Assembly (NCBI GenBank): GCA_029948255.1
Contig: JALIZF010001803.1
Coordinates: 603,501 to 667,500, forward strand
DNA length: 64,000 nt
DNA from: Telmatactis stephensoni
Taxonomy: Eukaryota; Cnidaria; Anthozoa; Actiniaria; Isophelliidae
Direction of reading: 5' to 3'
Part shown: positions 26,601-35,843 of the stretch, piece by piece
Layout of the letters: every line of letters starts with the position of its first letter
Position numbering within the stretch: the first letter of the stretch is position 1
Position numbers and translations under genes: made by a program
Notes under the pieces: generated by a model
Database searches by the model: none
Seen by the model: the letters and a program-made list of their open reading frames with translations, nothing else
What the model was told of the DNA's origin: nothing

Positions 26601-27529
26601 AATATCTTATTTGGGCTTCCTGTGGTAACACAGGAATACCGATCCAAGAGTCGCTTGCAAATTAGGATAGTTTTAATGATTTGAATAAATGATTGTTTTA
26701 GGAACGGAACCAGAAATGATTCGTCGGATGATGGAAGTAGTTCAGCCCCATGCTTATGGTAAGCCAAAACCCTCACTAAATTCAACTCAACCGAGGAGAA
26801 TTGAGTTTCCAAGGAGATTTCCAACACTCTCTAATAATATCCCTCTTCTCTTCCATGTGGGGGTGGCGGTGGGGCAATTTCTGACGGACCTTGTGTGTGT
26901 ATCATAGTGTGAAACTTTCATGATGGCAACGAGTATGTCTAACTTCTTGACGGAGTGATTGATGCCGATGTTGGTATTGTTTTTTGGTGTACCGCAGGTC
27001 AGTGTCTCGCAGGCGCAGGTGGTGGTGGATTTTTGTGCGTTATTTCAAAGTCAGCTGATGACACATCAACAGTGAAGAACATTTTGAGAAGTCAGGTAAT
27101 ACATGGTAGTGTATCGAAAGTTATAACCGTCTAGAGCTGCTAATAGATTGGTTCACGAGTACGAGTGTACATATGGCAGATTAAAAATTGTATACATAGA
27201 ATATTAGAATATACTCAGGTTGTGTGTAAGAGTACCCCCAATTAGTAAGCAAGCGCTAGAACACATTGGACACTTAAATAAACAGTTTAATTTATTTGAT
27301 TTATCTCACAGAAGGTTTTGGTGATTTCGCGCGCAAAATTGAAAGTCATCAACAACTGAAAATTTTGTTTGCATTTATCACAATCGCCTGCTTATTTAAT
27401 GTAGTAAGCTTTTGCAGGAAGACAAAGTCAGATTGAATTTTCCATGTTGTTTAGTTTCCAGATGAAGTCGAATTCTACGAAGTCTCCATTGACAACGAGG
27501 GACTTACAGTTAGAGTAGAGGAATCGTAA
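5653..27529 (+). CDS. FCSK: L-fucose kinase (fucokinase), 29 exons
   Basis: Phosphorylates L-fucose with ATP to L-fucose 1-phosphate in the cytosolic salvage route to GDP-fucose. Exons: 5653-5752, 6911-7062, 8047-8097, 8872-9015, 11095-11167, 11255-11355, 12705-12785, 14480-14599, 16746-16944, 17309-17457, 18258-18392, 19063-19122, 19367-19486, 20002-20097, 20934-21076, 21347-21561, 22264-22412, 22718-22779, 22881-22965, 23420-23483, 23789-23886, 24156-24190, 24261-24361, 25158-25609, 26337-26438, 26514-26579, 26702-26758, 26998-27095, 27455-27529. All introns are GT-AG and phases agree, giving about 1126 aa (human is about 1084). The N-terminal fucokinase domain carries RVGSGGA (residues 59-65) and GVWVCSTDM. 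The C-terminal GHMP kinase domain carries [11 protein letters not shown] (770-780), the ATP loop [10 protein letters not shown] (887-896) and GAGGGGF (1074-1080). Start: first ATG before the conserved WSAIVLTCQ. Oddity: exon 25 is read correctly only if two single bases are skipped (see 26367-26389). Identity is certain from family similarity; exon ends were read by eye. Confidence 0.95.
7815..7965. mobile_element. Hairpin element in FCSK intron 2
   Basis: GGGGTTTCCCTGGGTCTAAAC (about 7823) pairs with TTAGACCCAGGGAAGCCCC (about 7933), and GGGAATCTGTTC with GAACAGATTCC. The arms are about 40 bases with a loop of about 65, a typical small foldback repeat. Confidence 0.6.
8349..8438. mobile_element. 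90-bp hairpin in FCSK intron 3
   Basis: GTAGCATTATATTTGCTACG and CGTAGCGAATATAATGCTAC form near-perfect inverted arms. The centre is CTACGCTAGTAGTACTAGTAG followed by TTGTAG repeats. Confidence 0.7.
9041..10456. mobile_element. 1.4-kb non-autonomous DNA element with long inverted ends, flanked by TTAA
   Basis: Left end AGTCCCTATGACGC (9041) and right end GCGTCATAGGGACT (10456) are inverted. The similarity continues inward for about 165 bases, sharing CTCATTTCTTTTCTGGGAATATAG and CCCCTGACATCATC type blocks. TTAA directly abuts both ends (9037-9040, 10457-10460), which fits a TTAA target site. A second, inner inverted pair (GCATTATTCGCTAGGCGTTC at 10201 and its complement near 9413) suggests a nested element. 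Three copies of a CAAAAGTGTCCCTGATTTGAC unit sit at 9434-9492. No transposase frame is present. It lies within FCSK intron 4. Confidence 0.75.
10624..11036. repeat. CAGT/GTCT tetranucleotide microsatellite
   Basis: A long (CAGT)n run broken by TTGTTCGGT and TTGGTTGGT variants, passing into (GTCT)n near 10950. Encoded Ser-Val-Gln-rich frames are artefacts. It lies 60 bases before FCSK exon 5. Confidence 0.9.
11440..11690 (+). mobile_element. tRNA-derived SINE (CATGGTCGAGTGGTCAGAG head)
   Basis: The head has an A-box-like GGTCGAGTGGTC and a B-box-like AGTTCGAGTCCC, about 45 bases apart, with TCTCGTAA in the anticodon-loop position. It cannot fold into a clean acceptor stem and is followed by a long non-tRNA body, so it is a SINE rather than a tRNA gene. 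The same head occurs in reverse at 55798-55862. It lies in FCSK intron 6. Confidence 0.7.
11684..12313. repeat. Direct repeat pair (~97 bp) in FCSK intron 6
   Basis: 11684-11783 and 12217-12313 are almost identical, starting AAACTCATCACCAATAGATG and ending CCCTGTCTCAACC. The block GTTTATACCCTTATTAAA also appears at 11670 and 12471. This points to a duplicated or interrupted repeat family member. One copy gives an 88-aa open frame with no recognisable protein. Confidence 0.75.
13231..13529. mobile_element. 300-bp inverted-repeat element (MITE-like)
   Basis: GCTTTTTCAAAAAAGGTTGACGGGAC (13231) pairs with GTCCCGTCAACC-TTTTTTGAAATAGC (ending 13529). The arms extend about 75 bases inward through GGTGATTGCACGACTGAAAGG / CTTTCAGTCATGCAATCACC. 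No coding capacity. It lies in FCSK intron 7. Confidence 0.75.
13906..13944. repeat. Perfect 19-bp-arm palindrome
   Basis: CGCCATGTTGGTGTCGCTC, one T, then GAGCGACACCAACATGGCG. The two arms are exact reverse complements with a single-base loop. It lies in FCSK intron 7. Confidence 0.9.
14697..16636. repeat. 22-bp minisatellite, ~88 copies, in FCSK intron 8
   Basis: Unit CTGACACCTTACCAACCACTTA repeated for about 1.94 kb between FCSK exons 8 and 9. Variant units recur in a fixed order: AAAATTGACACCTTGCAAACC, CTTACACCTTACCAACTACTTC and a CCCACTGCCTCC version. This indicates higher-order blocks copied as groups. It is not a CRISPR array: there are no unique spacers. Confidence 0.95.
17636..17890 (+). 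mobile_element. tRNA-derived SINE (GTGTAGCTCAGATGGTTAATTAG head)
   Basis: The A-box-like TAGCTCAGATGG and B-box-like GTTTGATTCCC lie 40 bases apart. The body reads TTCAACTTC, CCATTCTGTGTAGCTTTAA and GGAGCACTGATGGAGAGA. The same body occurs at 25690-25740, 55420-55475 and 63905-64000, so this is a multi-copy family with interchangeable heads. Confidence 0.8.
18522..18894. repeat. 34-bp minisatellite (GAATGAAAATGAATGGGA) in FCSK intron 11
   Basis: About eleven copies of a 34-base unit GAAGGGATGAATGAAAATGA...ATGAAT, varying mainly at GGG/AGG and GAG/AAA. It starts 130 bases after exon 11. Confidence 0.9.
21621..22166. repeat. Recent tandem duplication (~245 bp) around a GA-rich tract
   Basis: CTGACTCTATGTACAATGG begins at 21621 and again 299 bases later at 21920. 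Both units run to CTCAACAGGCAGAAA with only a few mismatches. The tract between them is (AAAG)n-like. It lies in FCSK intron 16, just 3' of exon 16. Confidence 0.9.
23232..23366. mobile_element. MITE-like hairpin with GTACACACCATGCAA ends
   Basis: The left end GTACACACCATGCAATTTTTTTTGCAAAG pairs with the right GCAACGTTGCAAAATAAGCAAG-ATCGTGTGTCC. The longer copy at 28139-28309 has the same architecture and end sequences. It lies in FCSK intron 19. Confidence 0.6.
23930..24085. repeat. GAAT/GGAT tetranucleotide microsatellite
   Basis: Irregular GAATGAACGAATGAATGGATGGATG run in FCSK intron 21. Confidence 0.85.
24440..24535. mobile_element. Short hairpin with CTCATTCTCTTACCCAGA arms
   Basis: CCTCCTCATTCTCTTACCCAGAACACCTC pairs with GAGGTGCTCTGGGTACGAGAATGA, with a CCACCTTCAGTGGAGG inner stem. 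It lies in FCSK intron 23, 80 bases after exon 23. Confidence 0.6.
25158..25609 (+). CDS. FCSK: FCSK exon 24: ATP-binding core of the GHMP kinase domain
   Basis: The largest FCSK exon (452 nt, residues 845-995). It carries the GHMP ATP loop [10 protein letters not shown], then the conserved [10 protein letters not shown] segment and the [14 protein letters not shown] segment that precedes the splice site. It starts after CTCTCCAG and ends at CTGCTCCAG before GTAGTTT. Listed separately because it is the catalytic core and the strongest evidence for the gene's identity. Confidence 0.97.
25645..25795 (+). mobile_element. SINE fragment (GTAGTTTAGTTGG head)
   Basis: GGGAGGGTAGTTTAGTTGGTTACTGCG gives an A-box-like head with a degenerate B region. 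It is followed by the shared SINE body TTTCGACTTC, CAGCTTTAGCTTTAAATAGC. It begins 36 bases after FCSK exon 24. Confidence 0.6.
25995..26106. mobile_element. 112-bp hairpin with GGGGCCCGTTTCTC ends
   Basis: GGGGCCCGTTTCTCAAAAGACCCGA pairs with TCGGGTCTTTTGAGCGGAAACGGGCCCC. The inner arms TAACTTATTCG / GTTAACGGGTCCGTAAAG also pair. Related, more diverged sequence at 55608-55790 shares CGGGTCTTT and GATAACTTACGGACC. It lies in FCSK intron 24. Confidence 0.75.
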
Positions 27530-28064
27530 TGTACAGGAAAATAATTCTGTTCTTTGAAAAAGAATTGACTTAATTGACGTTGAAAACGTGTAATACGTTC
27601 CTATCAAGATAGATAATAGTTTTCATGACATACCGTGAATTGGACAGATTCATTTTCAGACATTCAGGGTCAGGTTGACTTGATAACGTTTTCATTTACA
27701 GTCTACAACAAAGTTGTCAACCAACTAATACAGGACGCAAAAACAGCGCACAGAATTTTAGGGATGGTTATTAAAATTACGATAGAAATCCCCTCCACAA
27801 ATCTTTAGATTGATCGCAGTTAAACTCTTAAGACGTATTAAATAGTACATAGTAAATTTGTATTAAGAATGTAACTGAAACGAAGAGTTCACTCTATTCT
27901 ATGCTCTAGACTACATGCGCTATTTACTAGATAACACTAAATAGACTAGTAGAAATACGTTATATTTTTGCGCTCTTATAGTGCTTGTACTCTATTTATA
28001 GGAAAAGATTTCGCGAAATTTGAATTATCTAGAAATGTATAATAGATGGAAAATAGCGAACTTG

Positions 28065-28070
28065 AATAAA
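28065..28070 (+). terminator. Candidate poly(A) signal of FCSK
   Basis: AATAAA in the sequence CTTGAATAAAATG, 535 bases after the FCSK stop codon. It is the first clear canonical hexamer seen downstream. Use is inferred from position only. Confidence 0.35.
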
Positions 28071-28138
28071 ATGAAGAAGAAAATGTCGTTGCCGTCCCTT
28101 ACTTGGTAACATCGCACTTTGTGTTGTTTGACTTTAAT

Positions 28139-28309
28139 GGTCTGTGCACACCATGTAGCTTTTTTGCAACGTTGCGCGTAACTGGACGGAGTAGACACAT
28201 GGCGTTACTGCTGTTGCGCGCGATGTTACAAGAGGACCTGTATCTTTTGGCCCATCCTTTTTCATTTGCGTGCAAAGTTCCAAGAAAAATTGCATCGTGT
28301 GTAGACCTT
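28139..28309. mobile_element. MITE-like element with GGTCTGTGCACACCATG ends
   Basis: GGTCTGTGCACACCATGTAG at the left is matched in reverse by AAATTGCATCGTGTGTAGACC at the right. The inner stems GCAACGTTGCGCG and GCGTGCAAAGTTCC also pair. It is the same family as 23232-23366. Two open frames crossing it (both strands) look like repeat by-products. Confidence 0.7.
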
Positions 28310-28925
28310 ACCATAGATAACAATGAACAATTGCGAAATGAAAGTGTCAAGGAAGATGAGAGTGACTAAGTAAAATTTCCTCTATGAACGCACGGCGAAC
28401 AGAAAGCTTCAGATCATTAATTAAAATTTCCTCCCCCAGAGGAATTTCCCATCCCCATCTAACGCCAGTTATAGTGCTAGAGACTATTTCCTCCTTTCCC
28501 CGCTCCTTCTAATTGCACAGTGTTAATCGGTCGATCAGACATACTGTCGCGTCACTTGACTCGGCATGTGTCCAAGTTGAGCTAGTACAAGAGATGTATT
28601 GTGCTATTTGCAATTGAAATTATTAATTTGTGTCCGTTGTACGCTACAAAAAGTCTGTAACAAAAGTTTTTAAACAAAACATGTATGGAGGTTTTGTTGG
28701 CCGGAGTATGAGCACTGTATGGAGGTTATTTAAGAAAAAACTGTTTTCCGTGTTTGAGAGCCGAAGCGGCAATCAGAGCGCGCGTACTATCCCAATTATT
28801 GCTGCGAGCGAAGCGAGCAGCTTACTATTCGTGCAAAGCTCGAGCTTTTCAGCGATTTTCTCGTGACGTCAAAAAACGTCATCATAATCAGTTAACGTTA
28901 ATGCATGGTCAGTGGTCACTGGATA

Positions 28926-29575
28926 TACAAGTTGTGGTTATAAAAGAGTGTTGGTAAGTATGTTGTAATGGATTTCTTTTGTATCTTTGACTGGTAAATA
29001 ATTAGGGAAATTTTGCTTAATATTGTTCTTTTAGTCAGTCTTTGAATCAATTTTGAGAGAATTATCAAGCTGCGTGATCGTGTTAGCGGATAGGTAAGTT
29101 GAAACTTAAGTTTATGTGTTATCATGTTCGATATCATGTAACCCTCATGTATAACCCTCATTCGTCAGTGCAAATATTTATAAAGGTCACAGGCTAGTGA
29201 CGTTTTACAGGCAGTTTAGTGATGGTTTTAGAGAAAGAGGACAATGATCTTTTATGAGTTTGTCCGCACTTTTGTTGCTGCCTGTAAAACGTCACTACTT
29301 AAGAAACAGCCTTTGACCTTTATGAATATTTGTACTGACGAATGAGGGTTGAATTCGACAGATAGCACAAAAGCTTAGGTTTCAGATTACTGATCTAACA
29401 CGATCACGCAGCTTGATAATTCTCTCAAAACTGATTCAAAGACTGACTAAAATTAAAAGAACATTAAGCAAAATTTGTATTAACAATATCCCTAATTATT
29501 TACCAGTCAAAGATACAAAAGAAATCCATTACTAACAATTCACTTACCAACGCTCTTTTATAACCACAACTTGTA
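28926..29575. mobile_element. 650-bp foldback element
   Basis: TACAAGTTGTGGTTATAAAAG at the left end is the reverse complement of CTTTTATAACCACAACTTGTA at the right. The similarity continues through about 290 bases of each arm, including the inner pair GTGACGTTTTACAGGCAG / CTGCCTGTAAAACGTCAC. Only about 60 bases form the loop (29215-29277). No coding frame. Confidence 0.85.
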
Positions 29576-29849
29576 CGTTCACTTAGTGTTTCACAGGTTA
29601 AATGTACCCACTCTCATTGTTGTTGTATACCTTGCATACTCGCAGCACTTCACTTTCTATTAGAAATGATTGGCTAGTTTTATAAATATTTATGTAAGTC
29701 TACATTCAATGGTGAATATATTTTATCCACAATAACCGGATATTTACTCTGTATTTAAAACAAATAAAGTACTTTAAAAAGTGAAAAAGGGTGAAATCTT
29801 AAATTAGCTAAGCATTAAGCTACGAAAAAAGAAAAAGGAAAAAATAAGA

Positions 29850-30262
29850 TCTGGTTTCGACAAGGTTCGAACCTTTAACCCTTAAAAAGGCATCCCCCGG
29901 AAGCAATCAAAATAGATAAATAATTAGGAAAAGTGAAAATGAAATTTTGGGACGATTCTCCCGAGACATTCATAGAAGCTGAGACATCGAATCGACTTAC
30001 GTTACGGATGAAGATTTCGACCCCATCCACGCTATCCCGGTGCTACATATAACAGTTGACTTAGCCCGAAGGCCAGGGAGGGAGACGATATCCGGACCCT
30101 AATCCATACCTTTAGATATCACCTTAGACCGCTGCGCTACCTAGACACTTAATGATTTTAATGTCTAATTGGGGTAGTCTATTCGGCGAAGTTTCATTGT
30201 GATGCTAATATGTTTGTCCAAATCCATAGGGAGATAACGGAACCAATCAAAGTCCAACCATC
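29850..30262 (-). mobile_element. tRNA-derived SINE-like element, copy 2 (reverse)
   Basis: Reverse complement of the element at 3485-3960. It has GGTGATATCTAAAGGTATGG in complement, the same SINE head ending TAGACACTTAATG, and the same GAAGTTTCATTGTGATGC flank. Together the two copies form an inverted pair flanking the FCSK gene about 26 kb apart. Confidence 0.7.
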
Positions 30263-31430
30263 TTAAAAGAATATTTTATAAAATAATGAAAAAAGTAAAT
30301 AAAAGAATGAATTTCCATTTTTGCGGCGCGCGCACCAACTTTGCAAGGTACCGCGTAATATAAATCTTTGCGTAATAATTATGCTCTCTTGAAGTTACTA
30401 AATTGATTATTCAGTTCTGGCGAGTTTTCAATTTCCTTTTCCAGGTGATCATCGCTGAAGGTTTAAAGTTGGAAGCCAGGCTCAGCTTCTTATATCTCAG
30501 AAATAATCGAACCGGATGACTGCAGGCCAAGAAATATCAGTTCTATCAGCAAAGTTAAGTATTGAATTCACCGCGATTGGCCACTAGCCGTCAGGTGGAC
30601 AAAGTACAAACGTTTCAGGTTTGACTTGGTCTTTTAATAGTTATCTAAAGAATTGTTGAAAATGCTATTTCAATTAAGGTTAGAACTACATTTTAACTAG
30701 ACGCTCTATGAGCGTGAAGTCGGGCAAGCTAAAAATATCGTGCTCACATTATGACGTCATGTTATGATAAGCTTTGAGTTGCTTTCAGTAATGAAACCTC
30801 CTTTGTGGATTTTTCTGTGCCCGCTTTATTAAATCGTTGTTAATCCCATTTTGGTATGGTCATGCGATGTACGCTGTCTTACTATTTATCCATTGCATAT
30901 ATTTGATATTCTGCTTGTGTGGGTTTTATTTCAAGAACCATTGCAATGCTAGTCTCCTTCGCAGCCGTTATTAGGGTCGGGTTCCCTGTGGTCATTCCTC
31001 CCCACTAACGCTCGTTATATAGAAAAAATTGTTTGACGTTCTAGGTTATCAAAAAGTGAGATTCAAAATAGTAGTGTTTTTTTTTTGCTGAAAGTAAAGT
31101 GCTGTGATCTGAAGGAGATGGTGATACTGTCACTCTCCATCGTCGGGAACCCTGTCCTTATTATTTGAACAGGAATCCCAGTGAGAATAGAGCTACGATG
31201 AGCAAGCCCTTGTCTGCGTAAAATTTTATCGAGTTTCCTCTAATTTTTAACCAAAGTAAAAAAGGTCGATAGAAGAAGATAGGTGAATATATTTATAAAA
31301 ATAGATGAAAGTAATCCATAATCTATGATCATTAGTGATTTCTTTGTGATCAACTTGATCTAGTGTGAATCTAGTAAGAACTTGTTTGACTTTGCTATTA
31401 GTGCAAACACGTTTCTTCTACGACAACGAA
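30263..31430. other. Spacer with no recognised feature
   Basis: AT-rich sequence without long open frames, clear repeats or RNA-like folds. Nothing supportable was seen. Confidence 0.5.
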
Positions 31431-31434
31431 AGGT

Positions 31435-31810
31435 ATTATGGTTTATATAATAATTGGCATATTACGCGCGCTCTGATTGGTCGAACAACCATGTGTGATT
31501 AGAGTACACACACATAGATGGCGTCATCGAATCTTACGCGCGCTCTGATTGGTTGGAATGTTTCGATAAATATTATATAAAACAGATAGATTCCATTTTT
31601 CCGTGCGTTTGTACTCTAATCGATGCACAGAAGACGTCAAAATGTGGTGAGAACAACAGTCACGCCACTCGACTTCGTCTCGTGGCGTACTTTTTTGTTC
31701 TCACCACATTTTGACGTCATCTGTGCATCGATTAGAGTACAGAGGAGTACAGACGCACGGAAAAATGGAATCTATTTGTTAATTACTCGAACACGTGACA
31801 TTTTATCTGA
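31435..31810. mobile_element. Palindromic MITE family, copy 1
   Basis: GATTCCATTTTTCCGTGCG...GAAGACGTCAAAATGTGGTG (31590-31652) pairs almost perfectly with CACCACATTTTGACGTCATC...CGCACGGAAAAATGGAATC (31704-31773). The left outer part carries two GCGCGCTCTGATTGGT blocks. Two further copies occur at 41230-41990 and 54695-55030. An open frame across the hairpin is not a gene. Confidence 0.8.
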
Positions 31811-32771
31811 CTGTGACCTCCCCTGCCGGGCTCGGTCGACCCCACAAGGAACGCCTGGCTATCAAAGCTCGACACGACAGATACAAACAAACAAACAAAC
31901 GGTAGAACTAAAGTCGGGCATGCCTACGGCTGCCCGACTAATAATAACAAACGAAAGAGCTGTAAATCAAGTCGATAAAAAAAGAAAAGTTTGTACATTT
32001 CGAATACGTGACAATGTCTGGAACAGTCCGCCCGGCACTTGACGGCTAGTAGGGGTCAATCGGTTATATTGGTCCTTGCAAGGTTATAATTAGAAACGAA
32101 TTTGATTTGCGTGAAAGAGAAAACGAATAAATTCAAAGGAAATACAAAAAAGAGAGCCAAAATCAGCTTGGTAGGTCCAATCACAACTTCCTACCCACCC
32201 CTCCCACTCTTTCTTTTGATTTGGCGCGAAAATCAACATGAATATTTACAAGCCAAGGTACAGGAGGTACTTGGTTCCTTGCTTGAGAAATCAAGAGGAA
32301 ATATATATACAATATACAGTTATCCGCCTCCATGCTTGATTATACAAAACTCATTCATTTATAAAGGTTGTGTTACAAGAAATGGCACTTTTCCACCTTT
32401 CAGTCATGAATCTCATGCCATGCTGTTTCGAGATGCAAAGTCCAACCAACAAGGCAACTGCTGTTCATAAAATTACGAGCTTGAACAAAGTCCAAGTTTA
32501 TGCAGCAACAACTTCATTATACAGGTACCAATATTGAGCATTGTTTACGCTTTTAATTGATGAATTAATTAGGTAAGTGCTAGATTAAACAGATCAAACA
32601 AGTAAATTGTTGAACCAAGAACCAGTTTGGTAGCTTGCTTGTAATTCTGGATTTACCGGTTAACACTTGAACACGTGTTCATGTTGATAAACATTCAAGC
32701 CATTCTTTTTGTTGACAAAGCAGTTACTTAACGACAGAATTCGTCTTATAAACTCTGAGTTTTCTTCCAAA
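31811..32771. other. Spacer upstream of the Kelch-like gene
   Basis: Holds a CAAA-rich patch near 31885 and a 122-aa open frame (32102-32470) with no recognisable domain. No promoter motif could be assigned. The 5' UTR of the Kelch-like gene probably lies at its right end. Confidence 0.4.
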
Positions 32772-35700
32772 ATGGAAGCAGTGTCTACTGCACTAGGACG
32801 AAGCAAGATTTCCTATTTGCAGGACTTATAAATCGATAGCGTTTGATTTGTTTTGCCGATTCCACGAGAGCCGCGAGCTATGTGATGTGATGCTGTGTGT
32901 AGGATGATACTCAAGTACCTGCTCACAAAGTCATCCTTGCCGCATCTAGCCCATATTTTAGAGCCATGTTTTCTGGTAAAATGGTAGAGAGCTTTCAAAA
33001 GGAAATATTTCTCTCTGATTTGGATGCAAAAGCCGTGAAGGAGCTTGTTAGTTTTTTCTACACCTGGGAAGATAGTCATAAATGAAGAGAATGTACAATC
33101 GTTGCTTTGTGCATCGTGTATGCTTGCTGTTGCGGCGGTTAAGCAGTTTTGTTGTGATTTCCTTGAACAAGAGATTTGTGTAGCCAATTGTTTGGGTATT
33201 CGAGCCATCGCAGACACACTTTCTTGCACAGAGCTCTTCCAAGCTGCCGATGATTTCGCCGCCGCTAATTTCTCTCAAGTCCTTCACTGTGAAGAATTCC
33301 TTTTGCAGCCTTACGAATCGTTAGTGACCTTGGTCGAGCGTGATTACCTTGGAATATCTGGTGAAGCTGAGCTTTTAGACTGGTGTAATAAAATGGATAC
33401 ACTGGGACAGTGGTCAGAGAGCAAGATATACCTACTCTTTGCTAAAACGCCTACATCTGATGCAGCTGGCTGGAACTACTCAGCTACAGTCCTTATTAAC
33501 GGATTCAGTCATTGCTAGTGATCCTAATTGTGTAGATTTAGTCTTGGAAAAGATTGAAGCTCTTGGATCTAAAAGTATTGTAAGTGCATACTGAGTTTCC
33601 AATGTTTATGAACAGAAAGTATGGCAAAGCAAAAGAAATGCTACTTGCAATAGGAGGGGAATCTGCTGGGGTGATGTTGGATAATGCTGAATGCTTCGAT
33701 CTCACTACCCTTAAATGGGATTGGACAATCACTGCTGATGACTCAGAACCAGCCTCATTTCCATCCCTATGCAAGTGTCATAATTACTCAACGGCAAGCA
33801 GTACTGGACGACATCTATATGTCATCGGAGGGAATTCCTCTTGGAAAGCATTGGACATTGTCCAGAGATATGAATGGCCAGAGAATCAATGGCAACAGAT
33901 TTCATCTTTAAACCATGCTCGTTTTGGAGCTGGGTCTGCAATAGTGGACTGGTCAGCTTCTTGCCATTGGAGGGTGTGGCAGGACAGGATACCTTTCAAG
34001 TGTAGAGGCATATGACCCTCTAGTAGACAAATGGACAGTTATTTCACCTATGAAATTACGACGTAGTTATGTGGGTGTGGCAGAATTGAATGGGTATGTG
34101 TATGCAGTTGGTGGATATGGGAATGAATTTGGTGAAAACTACTGTTGGTTGTCCAGCGTTGAGTGCTATATACCTTCAAGTGATATGTGGGTATCTGTTC
34201 CACCAATGTTACAACCAAGGGTCTACTTTGGACTAGTAGCTGAAAAGGGTGAGTTTCTTTTCTTCTATTTAGTTTCAATAGTTTATTTAGTGGTATATTT
34301 CATTTGTTCATTTTCATTAGTTCTTTTTCTAGGATACTATACATATGGCTTATAGACTGATTCCATGAGTTGTAGTTTTTGGTCTTTTGTACAGTAAGCC
34401 GAACTTAAGAACAAACACAGCAACTTATGGAATAAGTCTATATGAGTACTTTTTTTAATATTTAAATCTTGCTTCTAAAAATTTGTAGTAAAAATATTTT
34501 ACTAGGAATATTTTCAAGTAGGATCTGTTTTAAACCAAATTCAGTCCAATTCTGGATGATGGAATTTTTTTCATTATTCACAGAAAAATTGGTTTTGTTT
34601 TCTAAACATTTCCTAATGGGTGCTATACACAGGGGGTCATAATCTACATTTAGTCCCTAAAATGTTATGAAAATGATTTAAAAAAAACCTAAATGCCATC
34701 AACAGAAAACATAGACAAAGCTTAACACTGGGGTTAGCACACACTATGGTCTAGTGCAAATTAAAGGATAGAGGCAGGCAAAATGTTCATATTGGCTTCA
34801 TTATAAATGGTTTGTCATCCTGCTTTTTGTTACATTTAAATCTGGTTGGCACTTGACATAACGGATTTGTGCTAACCTACATTGTAGCTTGTAGGTTGTG
34901 TGTGGGGAGTTAATTGATGTGTTTCATCTGATGTGATTAAATTCAGTCTTGTTGGAACTTATCAGCTGAATGACAAATTATCTGGTTGAGAGCACATGGT
35001 GGGCAATGTTTGATCACCATTTGAAGCAGATAATGAGATCCAACAGCTGTTTGAAACCCAGCATTCACTGTTCACTTTTATCTTGACATCTTATAAGGCT
35101 GCATTTTGGCAATTTTTCCTAGATGATTTGCCATTTGTCCTTGTCAACTTCAACTTTAATTAGTAACATATATAGCTTACAAACCTTAAATTGTCAAAGT
35201 GTCTTGTTAAAAAGCTGTCATGCCAGCTGCCATGTCAGGCTTTCTTGTTGTCTGTCTATATGTACATGAGCAAATCTTTGAAAGCTTGTCAATAAGGTAA
35301 AGATTTGCTCATGTACATGTAGGTGGATAACAAGCAAGCTTGACAAATGTTCTGCCTTGAAAAGTAAATTTTTGGCACAAAGAAATTTGCCAAGGAAAAC
35401 AATTGTTCATTGTCTACACAAGTGGGTTTTTCATGCCAAGGACAAGTGCCAAGGAAAACTTGATTCATTTACATGAGCAAAAAATACTTGGCAAAGAAAC
35501 TTATCAAGAAAAACATGCTCATGTAGGTGTGGCTAAAAAGTCATATTATATTTTGTAGGTTCACTGTATGCCCTAGGTGGGTATAATGGCTCCTGGCTGA
35601 AGACTACAGAAAGATTTGATCCTCGTGAAGGCCTGTGGTACTGTTCCACACCCATGAAATCTCCACGTAGTAGTGGCGGTGCCTGTTTCATTGAATAACT

Positions 35701-35843
35701 GCTTGTATATAGCTGGTGGTTTTGATGGCATTAAAAATCTCAATTCTGTTGAATCATTCGATGTAAGAGCTGGCAAGTGGATGAAGATGAATCCTATGAG
35801 GACTGTACGGTATGGGATGTCACTTGCAACTCTGAGGTTTTAG
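32772..35843 (+). CDS. Kelch-like protein (BTB-BACK-Kelch), two exons, needs seven +1 skips
   Basis: Family role: substrate adaptor for Cullin-3 ubiquitin ligases. Exon 1 is 32772-34248, exon 2 is 35559-35843; the intron is GT-AG and phase 1. Skipping one base at each of 32829, 32905, 33065, 33381, 33592, 33950 and 35696 gives one 584-aa protein, a normal length for the family. Order: BTB (about residues 20-125, with ELCDVML, HKVILAASSPYFRAMF, FYT then GKI), BACK (about 130-240, with GVIKWIHWD, LLKRLHL) and six Kelch repeats (LLAIGG, LYVIGG, LLAIGG, VYAVGG, LYALGG, LYIAGG). Without the skips it breaks into short frames. It has an intron, so it is not a processed pseudogene. All changes are +1 and none is a nonsense substitution, so decay is not the simplest reading. 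Family identity is firm, the specific member is not. Confidence 0.85.
34249..35558 (+). other. Intron of the Kelch-like gene with a hairpin at 35256-35322
   Basis: Starts GTGAGTTT and ends TTTTGTAG. Near its end TGTACATGAGCAAATCTTTG pairs with TAAAGATTTGCTCATGTACA. The block GCCAAGGAAAAC is repeated several times between 35388 and 35460. No coding signal. Confidence 0.6.

Noticed and set aside
32102..32470. 122-aa open frame upstream of the Kelch-like gene
   Set aside because: No domain, coding bias or splice context was recognised.
32772..35843. Processed pseudogene of a Kelch-like gene
   Set aside because: It keeps a normal GT-AG intron and all domain signatures, and the changes are one-directional frameshifts only.
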